From contig NZ_CP052757.1 in assembly GCF_009708005.2 (NCBI RefSeq), positions 1,302,001 through 1,366,000 of the forward strand: a stretch of DNA of 64,000 bases, written 5' to 3'. Numbering within the stretch: the first letter of the stretch is position 1; each line of letters starts with the position of its first letter. Below, one piece after another: positions 58,024 through 64,000 of this stretch. Made by a program: the position numbers and the translations under genes. Source of the DNA: Cellulosimicrobium protaetiae (GTDB lineage: Bacteria; Actinomycetota; Actinomycetes; Actinomycetales; Cellulomonadaceae). The notes under the pieces were generated by a model. It saw nothing but the letters and a program-made list of their open reading frames with translations, did not search any database and was not told the DNA's origin.

Positions 58024-58527
58024 TCAGTGGCCCGGCGTGTGGTACCCGGAGTCGATGGCGCGCTGCAGGGAGCGCTCGATCTCGGCCTCGGCGTCCGTGC
58101 GGCCGACCCAGTGGGCGCCCTCGACGGACTTGCCGGGCTCGAGGTCCTTGTAGACCTCGAAGAAGTGCTGGATCTCCAGGCGGTGGAAGTCGGAGACGTC
58201 GTCGATGTCCTGGCGCCACGCGGCGCGCTGGTCGCCCGTCGGGACGCACAGGACCTTGTCGTCGCCGCCGGCCTCGTCGCGCATGCGGAACATGCCGAGC
58301 GCGCGGCAGCGGATCAGGCAGCCGGGGAACGTGGGCTCCTCGAGCAGGACGAGCGCGTCCAGCGGGTCGCCGTCCTCACCGAGCGTCCCCTCGATGAACC
58401 CGTAGTCGTCGGGGTACCGCGTCGAGGTGAAGAGCATGCGGTCGAGGCGGATGCGACCGGTCGCGTGGTCCACCTCGTACTTGTTGCGCTGCCCCTTGGG
58501 GATCTCGATCGTGACGTCGAACTCCAC
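58024..58527 (-). CDS. ppa: Inorganic pyrophosphatase
   Basis: This 167-residue family-I enzyme hydrolyses pyrophosphate. It has [14 protein letters not shown], the metal cluster [13 protein letters not shown] and [17 protein letters not shown], all active-site segments of soluble pyrophosphatase, at the usual bacterial length. The GTG at 58527 is preceded by GGAGGA. It is divergent from dacB and converges on the CWB2 gene. Confidence 0.96.
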   Translation of the reverse strand: MEFDVTIEIPKGQRNKYEVDHATGRIRLDRMLFTSTRYPDDYGFIEGTLGEDGDPLDALVLLEEPTFPGCLIRCRALGMFRMRDEAGGDDKVLCVPTGDQRAAWRQDIDDVSDFHRLEIQHFFEVYKDLEPGKSVEGAHWVGRTDAEAEIERSLQRAIDSGYHTPGH

Positions 58528-58674
58528 TGCTTCCTCCAGTCGTACCGGCACCGCGACGCTCGGGCGGTGGCTGGGTCTGTGGACGACGGACCACGCCGTC
58601 GTGCGGGAACTAGTGTGACACGAGCCGTCCGCGCGAGAGGGTTCCCACAGGCCCCCCGAGCAGGCGGGCTGAGT

Positions 58675-58680
58675 GATAAT
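58675..58680 (+). promoter_or_regulatory. -10 element of a leaderless dacB transcript
   Basis: GATAAT matches the consensus -10 at five of six positions and ends six bases before the GTG at 58687, so transcription should begin at the start codon. No ribosome site is present and no good -35 is visible. Confidence 0.55.
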
Positions 58681-58686
58681 GCGCAC

Positions 58687-60186
58687 GTGCCCGCGCCCGA
58701 CGTCCCGGTGGAGGCACCGGTACCTGCCGGTGCCGAGCAGGCGCGCGCGGAAGCGCCGGACCGGAGGAGACGCATGGGCTGGGGTGCGCGCGCGGGCGTG
58801 GCCGCCGGCGTCGTGCTCGTCCTCGCGGGCGGGTACGTCGTGGCGGACGCGTACGACGTCGTGCCCGGCGTCCTCACGACCGCGGAGCCGTACCCGGAAC
58901 CGAACCCGTTCCCCGAGGCGCCGGGCGCCGTCGCGGCACCCCCGCTCGAGGTCGGGCTGCCGACCCTCGACGACGCGGCCCCGGTCCCGGCGGCCGGGAG
59001 CGTGCAGGCGCTGGCCGACGCGCTCGCGGCCGACACCCGGCTCGGCCCGCGCGTCGGCGTCCTGGTGACCGATGCCGCGACGGGCGACGTGCTGGGGGCG
59101 AGCGGCGACACCGTGGGCCACGTCCCGGCGTCGACGCTCAAGACGCTCACCGCGGCGGCGGCGCTCGCGTCGCCGGGCGCGCACGCGACCCTCCCGACGC
59201 GCGCGCTCCTGGAAGGGCAGGAGACCGTGTACCTCGTGGGGGGCGGCGACATGATGCTCGCCGCCGGCGCCGGCGACCCGACGGCGGTCAACGGCCGGGC
59301 AGGCCTCGGGGACCTCGCGGCGCAGGTCGCGGGGGAGCTGAGGCTCACGGGCCGGACGACGATCTCGCTCCGCCTCGACGACACCCTCTTCACCGGCGCG
59401 GCCGTCGCGCCGACGGTGGATCCGGCGAGCGTGCGCAACGGCTACGTCGCGCCCGTCGCCGCGCTCGCCGTCGACATCGCACGGCTCGAGGACGAGGAGT
59501 ACGCGCCGCGTGCCGAGGACCCGGCGATGGCCGCCGCCGACGCGTTCGTCGCCGCCCTCGCCGAGCAGGGGGTCACGGTGACGGGAGACGTGGTCCGCGC
59601 CACGCCGGAGGGCGAGACCCGCACGGTGGGCACGGTGGAGTCCGCACCGTTGAGCGAGGTCGTGGCCTACCTGCTGCAGCACTCCGACAACACCATCACC
59701 GAGGTCGTGGGTCGTGTCGTCGCGATCGACGCGGGTCTCCCCGGCTCGGCGGCGGGCGCGGCGCAGGCCGTCCGGTCGGCGGTCGAGGGTCTCGGGGTCG
59801 ACCTCACGGGCGCGGCGCTCGCGGACCTGTCGGGCCTCGGCGACGGCTCGGTCCTCACGCCCGCGCAGCTCGACGAGGTCGTCGGCCTGCTCGCCGACCC
59901 GGCCCACCCGCAGCTGCGACCCGGCGCGATCGGGCTGCCGGTCGCCGGGCTGTCCGGGACGTTGGGCGAGCGCTACCTCGACAACGCGGGCCGCGGCGTC
60001 GTACGGGCCAAGACCGGCAGCCTGCCGAACGTCACGTCGCTCGCGGGCACGGTCGTCACGGCCGACGACCGCCTCCTCGTGTTCTCCCTCATGGCCGACG
60101 CCGTCCCGGACGGCGGCACGTACGGGGCGCGCCTCATCTTCGACGACTTCGTCGCGTCCCTTGCGGAGTGCGGCTGCACATCCTGA
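58687..60186 (+). CDS. dacB: D-alanyl-D-alanine carboxypeptidase/endopeptidase (PBP4, S13)
   Basis: This 499-residue penicillin-binding protein has one N-terminal membrane segment ([16 protein letters not shown]), a Pro-rich stalk, and an S13 domain with SxxK at 149-152 (PASTLKTL), SDN near 333 (HSDNTITE) and KTG near 442 (RAKTGSLPN). It trims peptidoglycan stem peptides outside the cell. The GTG at 58687 was chosen because GATAAT ends six bases before it. It shares its upstream region with divergent ppa. Confidence 0.92.
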   Translation: MPAPDVPVEAPVPAGAEQARAEAPDRRRRMGWGARAGVAAGVVLVLAGGYVVADAYDVVPGVLTTAEPYPEPNPFPEAPGAVAAPPLEVGLPTLDDAAPVPAAGSVQALADALAADTRLGPRVGVLVTDAATGDVLGASGDTVGHVPASTLKTLTAAAALASPGAHATLPTRALLEGQETVYLVGGGDMMLAAGAGDPTAVNGRAGLGDLAAQVAGELRLTGRTTISLRLDDTLFTGAAVAPTVDPASVRNGYVAPVAALAVDIARLEDEEYAPRAEDPAMAAADAFVAALAEQGVTVTGDVVRATPEGETRTVGTVESAPLSEVVAYLLQHSDNTITEVVGRVVAIDAGLPGSAAGAAQAVRSAVEGLGVDLTGAALADLSGLGDGSVLTPAQLDEVVGLLADPAHPQLRPGAIGLPVAGLSGTLGERYLDNAGRGVVRAKTGSLPNVTSLAGTVVTADDRLLVFSLMADAVPDGGTYGARLIFDDFVASLAECGCTS

Positions 60187-60213
60187 CCGCCGTTCGGCTC
60201 CGGGGGCTACGAC

Positions 60214-60636
60214 TCAGGGCTCACGCGACGCTCCCGTGAGCCAGTCCTCGACCTCGAGGCCGGGAACGCGAGAGAACTCGCGGAGGTTGTTCGTCACCAT
60301 GACGAGGCCGAGCGACCGGGCGTGCCCGGCGAGGAGGGCGTCGTAGGGCCCGATGGGCGTGCCGCGGGCGGCGAGGAGAGCGCGGACGCGGCCGGCGTGC
60401 ATCGCCGCGAGCCCGTCGAAGGGGAGCACGTCCACGAGCGAGAGCAGGTCGTCGACGGCCTGGCGGTTGCGGTGCGGGTCGTCCGATCTCTCGATGCCGT
60501 ACTCGAGCTCCATCTCGCTCACGGTCGAGACAGCGACTCGCCCCTCCGCTTCCCGAAGCCTCGGTCGCGCCGCCGCGCCGCTCCCGCGCAGCAGCGCGAC
60601 GAGGACGTTCGTGTCCAGCAGGTAGAGCGTGCTCAC
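60214..60636 (-). CDS. vapC: VapC family PIN-domain toxin
   Basis: This 140-residue PIN ribonuclease has acidic metal ligands at Asp8 (LYLLDTNVLVALLRG), Glu41-45 (SEMELEYGIE) and Asp99 (IGPYDALLAGHA), with a final VTNNLREFSRVPGL strand. VapC toxins cut tRNA or rRNA when not held by VapB. The GTG at 60636 overlaps the vapB stop by four bases. The module lies between dacB and an unrelated metalloprotease gene. Confidence 0.92.
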   Translation of the reverse strand: MSTLYLLDTNVLVALLRGSGAAARPRLREAEGRVAVSTVSEMELEYGIERSDDPHRNRQAVDDLLSLVDVLPFDGLAAMHAGRVRALLAARGTPIGPYDALLAGHARSLGLVMVTNNLREFSRVPGLEVEDWLTGASREP

Positions 60637-60866
60637 AGGGCGCCGCGCTCCTCGGCGGTCCCCTGGTCGCGGTCGGGAAGGAAGTCGGCGGCGACGCGGA
60701 GACCGTGGTCGAACCACTCGTCCCACCCGGATCCTGCCGGCGTGATGACCCGGGACCTGCCGACGGCCCGGACGTCGACCTCGCGGACGTCGTCGGGTAG
60801 CGCGACCGCCTTGGGCAGGCGGACGGCCTGCGTCCGGTTGCTACGGAACACCGTCGTGCGAACCAT
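60633..60866 (-). CDS. vapB: VapB-type antitoxin (AbrB/VagC fold)
   Basis: This 77-residue protein starts with an AbrB-type DNA-binding domain, TTVFRSNRTQAVRLPKAVAL, followed by VREVDVRAVGRSRVITP, and ends with a toxin-neutralising tail (WDEWFDHGLRVAADF). It should repress the operon through the AT-rich site at 60884-60905 and bind VapC. GAGGAGG lies before the ATG at 60866. Confidence 0.92.
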   Translation of the reverse strand: MVRTTVFRSNRTQAVRLPKAVALPDDVREVDVRAVGRSRVITPAGSGWDEWFDHGLRVAADFLPDRDQGTAEERGAL

Positions 60867-60883
60867 CGGCGAGCCTCCTCGGT

Positions 60884-60905
60884 CGTATATCCCAGAAGTA
60901 TATAC
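60884..60905 (-). promoter_or_regulatory. vapBC promoter/operator
   Basis: GTATAT (60884-60889) and GTATATAC (60898-60905) form repeated AT-rich half-sites in otherwise GC-rich DNA. On the minus strand TATACT (60902-60897) is a near-perfect -10, about 30 bases before the vapB ATG, so antitoxin binding here would block transcription. Confidence 0.6.
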
Positions 60906-60948
60906 CCACCCCTCACGCGCCCCCTCGGTCCCGGGATACGGTGAGACG

Positions 60949-62100
60949 GTGACACTCGTCGAGCAGGACGGCCGTTCGGACGGTGACCCGTCGCGCGGTG
61001 ACGCGATCGTCGACTGGTCCGCCGCCGCGCAGATCGCGGGTCGGCTCGCGCGTCCCGGCCCGCAGGCGTCGCGCGACGAGCTCGCCGACCTGGTCGAAGG
61101 GCTGCGCACGGCTGCCGAGGCCGCCGTGCCGCACGTGCTCGACGTGACGCGCATGACCCCCGCGGGCGGGCCGTCGAACGGGCCGACGACCGGGCTCGGC
61201 ACCGTGTACGTCGTGGACCGCGCGCGCTGGGCGCGTGCCAACACCGAGATCATGGCGTCGCTCACCGACGGCGTGACCGACGCCCTCGTCGGCGAGCAAG
61301 GGCGCGTCCCGCAGGCGACGGCGCTCGTCGGGGCCGCCCAGGTCGGGTCGGTCCTCGCGGTCCTGTCCAGCCGCGTCCTCGGGCAGTTCGACCCCTACAG
61401 CGGGCTCGGCGCGCCCTCGGGCGGGAGCCCCGGTTCGCCCGGTCGCCTGGTGCTCGTGGCGCCCAACGTCCTGCAGGTCGAGCGCGCGCTCGACCTGCGT
61501 CCCGCCGACTTCCGCCTCTGGGTCTGCCTGCACGAGCAGACGCACGCGCTGCAGTTCGCCGCCGCGCCCTGGCTCGCCGACCACCTGCGCGGGCGGGCGA
61601 GCGCGCTCCTCACCGAGCTCTCCGCGTCGTCGCGTCGGCTCGCCGAGGCGCGGCTGCGCGAGAAGCTCGCCACCGTGGGCCGCGCCGTCCTGCACGCCGT
61701 GCGCGGCGAGGACGGGACCTTCGTCGACGGTCTCCTCACGCCCGAGGAGCAGGACCGTCTCGCCGACGTCACGGCCGTCATGGCGCTGCTGGAGGGTCAC
61801 GCCGACGTCGCGATGGATGCCGTCGGGCCGCGCACCGTCCGCACGGTGCGCAGCATCCGCCGCAAGTTCGAGGCGCGGCGCGACGGCGAGGGGCGCTCCG
61901 GGTTCGACGTCGTGCTCCGACGCGTGCTCGGCATGGACGCCAAGATCGCCCAGTACCGCGACGGCGCGGCCTTCGTCCGCGCGGTCGAGAAGGAGGTCGG
62001 GCGCGACGGCTTCAACGCCGTGTGGGCGTCGCCCGAGAACCTGCCGACCGCCCGTGAGATCGCCGACGCGCGCGCCTGGGTGCGCCGCGTCCACGGCTGA
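60949..62100 (+). CDS. Zinc-dependent metalloprotease, DUF2342 (F420-associated type)
   Basis: This 383-residue protein has the zinc motif HEQTH at residues 195-199 ([12 protein letters not shown]) and a downstream EGHADVAMD that may give the third ligand, as in DUF2342 proteins. The N-terminal [19 protein letters not shown] and [14 protein letters not shown] match the subgroup linked by co-occurrence to F420 synthesis (TIGR03883-like, recalled), which fits cofC/cofD in this window. The GTG at 60949 has TACGGT ending six bases before it, implying a leaderless transcript. tilS follows after four bases. Confidence 0.88.
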   Translation: MTLVEQDGRSDGDPSRGDAIVDWSAAAQIAGRLARPGPQASRDELADLVEGLRTAAEAAVPHVLDVTRMTPAGGPSNGPTTGLGTVYVVDRARWARANTEIMASLTDGVTDALVGEQGRVPQATALVGAAQVGSVLAVLSSRVLGQFDPYSGLGAPSGGSPGSPGRLVLVAPNVLQVERALDLRPADFRLWVCLHEQTHALQFAAAPWLADHLRGRASALLTELSASSRRLAEARLREKLATVGRAVLHAVRGEDGTFVDGLLTPEEQDRLADVTAVMALLEGHADVAMDAVGPRTVRTVRSIRRKFEARRDGEGRSGFDVVLRRVLGMDAKIAQYRDGAAFVRAVEKEVGRDGFNAVWASPENLPTAREIADARAWVRRVHG

Positions 62101-62104
62101 TCCG

Positions 62105-63259
62105 GTGGGCGGGCCGGCACCCGTCGTCGCGGCCGCCCGCCGGGCCGTGCGCGGCGCGCTCGGGGACCTGGACCGCGGGGCCCTCGTGCTCGTCGCGTGC
62201 TCGGGCGGCGCGGACTCGACGGCGCTCGCGGCCGCCACGGCGTTCGCCGCGCCACGGCTCGGGCTCAGCGCGGGCGCCGTCGTCGTGGACCACGGCCTCC
62301 AGGAGGGCAGCGCCGGTGTCGCTGCGGACGCCGCGGAGCGCTGCCGCGGGCTCGGGCTCGACCCGGTGGAGGTGCGCCGCGTCGTCGTGCCGGCGTCCGG
62401 CGACGGTCCGGAGGCCGACGCGCGCGCGGCCCGGTACGCCGCGCTGGACGCCGCCGCGGCCGAGCGCGGCGCGGCCGCGGTCCTCCTCGGTCACACGCTC
62501 GACGACCAGGCGGAGACGGTGCTGCTCGGGCTCGCCCGCGGGGCGGGCGCACGATCCCTCGCGGGGATGGCGGACCGTCGCGGCGTCTACCGCCGTCCTT
62601 TCCTCGGGCTGCGGCGCACGCAGGCCGAGGCCGTCTGCCGGACGCTCGGGCTCGTGTGGTGGGACGACCCCACGAACGTCGTGCCGGCACCCGGCACAGG
62701 CCCGGGGGCGTCCCGCGGCGACACGGCACCACCGCTGCGCTCGCAGGTGCGCGGCCGTGTCGTGCCCGCGCTGGTCGACGTGCTCGGGCCGGGAGCGGTG
62801 CCGGCGCTCGCGCGCACGGCCGACCTCCTGCGCGACGACGCCGACCTGCTCGACGCGCTCGCTGCGGACCTCCTCGCGACGGCACTCGCGTCGGCACTCG
62901 TGGCGTCCCCGGACGACGGCGAGGGCGGCCCGGTCGGCGGGCCCGCGGCGTCGGGCGCCGAGAGCGTGGTGCTCGACACCGGTGTCCTCGCTGCCGCGCA
63001 CCCGGCCCTGCGCCGTCGGACCCTGCGGTCCGCGGCGCTGCGCGCGGGCTGCCCGGCGAGCGACCTCTTCGCCGTGCACGTCGACGCGCTCGACGCGCTC
63101 GTCACCGCCTGGCGCGGGCAGGGACCCGCGCACCTGCCGGGCGACCTGAGGGCGTGGCGCGCGTGTGGCAGGCTTTCCCTGGGCGCGGGGACGACGCCCC
63201 CGCGCAGCCTCCCCCCACGAGCCCGCACCACCCCCACCACCCCCACAGCTCAGGAGTGA
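62105..63259 (+). CDS. tilS: tRNA(Ile)-lysidine synthase TilS
   Basis: This 384-residue ATP-pyrophosphatase modifies C34 of tRNA-Ile(CAU) to lysidine so that it reads AUA. The PP-loop SGGADS is at residues 33-38, followed by [38 protein letters not shown] and the downstream [11 protein letters not shown], all TilS features. The C-terminal 60 residues are low-complexity. The GTG at 62105 lies four bases after the metalloprotease stop; hpt follows at once, the conserved tilS-hpt(-ftsH) order. Confidence 0.94.
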   Translation: MGGPAPVVAAARRAVRGALGDLDRGALVLVACSGGADSTALAAATAFAAPRLGLSAGAVVVDHGLQEGSAGVAADAAERCRGLGLDPVEVRRVVVPASGDGPEADARAARYAALDAAAAERGAAAVLLGHTLDDQAETVLLGLARGAGARSLAGMADRRGVYRRPFLGLRRTQAEAVCRTLGLVWWDDPTNVVPAPGTGPGASRGDTAPPLRSQVRGRVVPALVDVLGPGAVPALARTADLLRDDADLLDALAADLLATALASALVASPDDGEGGPVGGPAASGAESVVLDTGVLAAAHPALRRRTLRSAALRAGCPASDLFAVHVDALDALVTAWRGQGPAHLPGDLRAWRACGRLSLGAGTTPPRSLPPRARTTPTTPTAQE

Positions 63260-63264
63260 CCCCC

Positions 63265-63819
63265 GTGGAAGCATCGGACGTCGCAGGCGACCTCGAGAAC
63301 ATCCTGCTCACCGAGGAGCAGCTCGGCGCGCGGCTCGACGAGATCGCGGCGCAGATCGACCGCGACTACGCGGGCAAGGACCTCCTGCTCGTCGGCGTCC
63401 TCAAGGGCGCCGTCATGGTCATGGCGGACCTCGCGCGCCGCCTGCACAGCCACGTCGAGATGGACTGGATGGCCGTCTCGTCGTACGGGTCGGGCACCAA
63501 GTCCTCGGGCGTCGTGCGGATCCTCAAGGACCTCGACGCCGACCTCACGGGCCGCAACGTGCTCATCGTCGAGGACATCATCGACTCCGGGCTCACGCTC
63601 TCGTGGCTCCTGTCGAACCTGCGCTCGCGCGGACCGGCGTCGGTCGAGATCGCGGCGATGCTGCGCAAGCCCGACGCCGCGAAGACCGACGTCGACGTGC
63701 GGTACGTCGGGTTCGACATCCCCAACGAGTTCGTCGTGGGCTACGGCCTCGACTACGCGGAGAAGTACCGCAACCTGCCGTTCGTCGGGACGCTCGCGCC
63801 GCACGTGTACTCGAGCTGA
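63265..63819 (+). CDS. hpt: Hypoxanthine phosphoribosyltransferase
   Basis: This 184-residue purine-salvage enzyme makes IMP and GMP from bases and PRPP. The PRPP-binding loop [14 protein letters not shown] is at residues 99-112, and [28 protein letters not shown] and [18 protein letters not shown] are typical. I chose the GTG at 63265 because AGGAG is eight bases upstream; the GTG at 63256, which overlaps the tilS stop, is too close to it. Confidence 0.95.
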   Translation: MEASDVAGDLENILLTEEQLGARLDEIAAQIDRDYAGKDLLLVGVLKGAVMVMADLARRLHSHVEMDWMAVSSYGSGTKSSGVVRILKDLDADLTGRNVLIVEDIIDSGLTLSWLLSNLRSRGPASVEIAAMLRKPDAAKTDVDVRYVGFDIPNEFVVGYGLDYAEKYRNLPFVGTLAPHVYSS

Positions 63820-63855
63820 GCGGGGGAGCGGGGCGCCCCTCGCCGCGGTGGCGCG

Positions 63856-63880
63856 GCGGCGTCCCGCGTCCGGACGCCGC
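63856..63880 (+). terminator. Candidate hpt terminator
   Basis: GCGGCGTCC (63856-63864) pairs with GGACGCCGC (63872-63880); the second arm can instead pair with GCGGCGTCC at 63879-63887, giving two mutually exclusive hairpins. The remaining bases to 64000 contain no complete gene; in related genomes ftsH comes next. Confidence 0.45.
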
Positions 63881-64000
63881 GGCGTCCGCGCCCAGGGGAC
63901 GTGGGCCACGCCCTGGGCGAACAGGGGCGTGATCCCCAGCAGGCGTCAAGGTCCAGAGTGTAGTTTCGAGCCCGAACACTTGCGCGAGCGGAGGGATCCG

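Overview
The window is chromosomal DNA of a very GC-rich actinobacterium. The 16S text, the cofC/cofD pair, the mycothiol-type isomerase domain and the anti-Shine-Dalgarno end of the 16S all fit Micrococcales. From memory the 16S resembles Cellulosimicrobium or a close relative in the Promicromonosporaceae/Cellulomonadaceae group; no database was consulted.

Layout. 1-2.5 kb: an ECF-type sigma factor and a membrane protein that is probably its partner. 2.5-10.2 kb: one tightly coupled operon of seven genes that is an actinobacterial version of the ebo cluster (inositol-phosphate-synthase-like, UbiA prenyltransferase, sugar isomerase, EboA, EboB/TatD, EboE, EboF). 10.2-19.2 kb: single genes, including a large secreted subtilase divergent from a secreted beta/gamma-crystallin-like protein, an OsmC protein and an epimerase. 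19.2-23.0 kb: a TetR regulator with two operators controlling a degenerate ABC ATPase and a YhgE/Pip membrane protein. 23.0-23.7 kb: a gene-free repeat island. 23.7-38.5 kb: FAD/Fe-S oxidoreductase, MocR regulator with aldo/keto reductase, GNAT, nitroreductase, F420 genes cofC/cofD, a thiamine-binding protein, a nuclease-like/RAMA protein, a racemase-like protein, an ABC-2 exporter and a WYL regulator. 38.6-44.5 kb: a complete rrn operon (16S-23S-5S) with no tRNA in the spacer. 44.5-45.35 kb: a second copy of the repeat island. 45.35-51 kb (minus strand): hydrolase, dehydrogenase, DinB/MDMPI protein, metX and metY, the last with a putative tiny cysteine-containing leader peptide. 51.2-58 kb: cell-envelope proteins (NlpC/P60; RCC1 plus CWB2; CWB2 with a frameshift). 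58-64 kb: ppa, dacB, vapBC, a DUF2342 metalloprotease, tilS, hpt.

How genes work together. The ebo genes overlap by 1-4 bases almost throughout, start from one strong promoter, and probably make or traffic one metabolite. metY-metX supply homocysteine from O-acetylhomoserine. cofD-cofC provide the F420 side-chain steps, and the nitroreductase and DUF2342 protein may be F420-linked. Many genes (tetR, cofD, GNAT, dacB and others) have a -10-like hexamer 6-8 bases before the start codon, so leaderless mRNAs look common.

The most unusual content is non-coding. Two islands of roughly 650-800 bp share 21-bp arrays that face each other, a long hairpin with a conserved core of about 45 nt, and a second hairpin with a conserved core of about 90 nt. 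The 45-nt core occurs a third time inside the mocR coding sequence, flanked by perfect 20-nt arms of different sequence. A third intergenic site (34.56-34.75 kb) shows related architecture.
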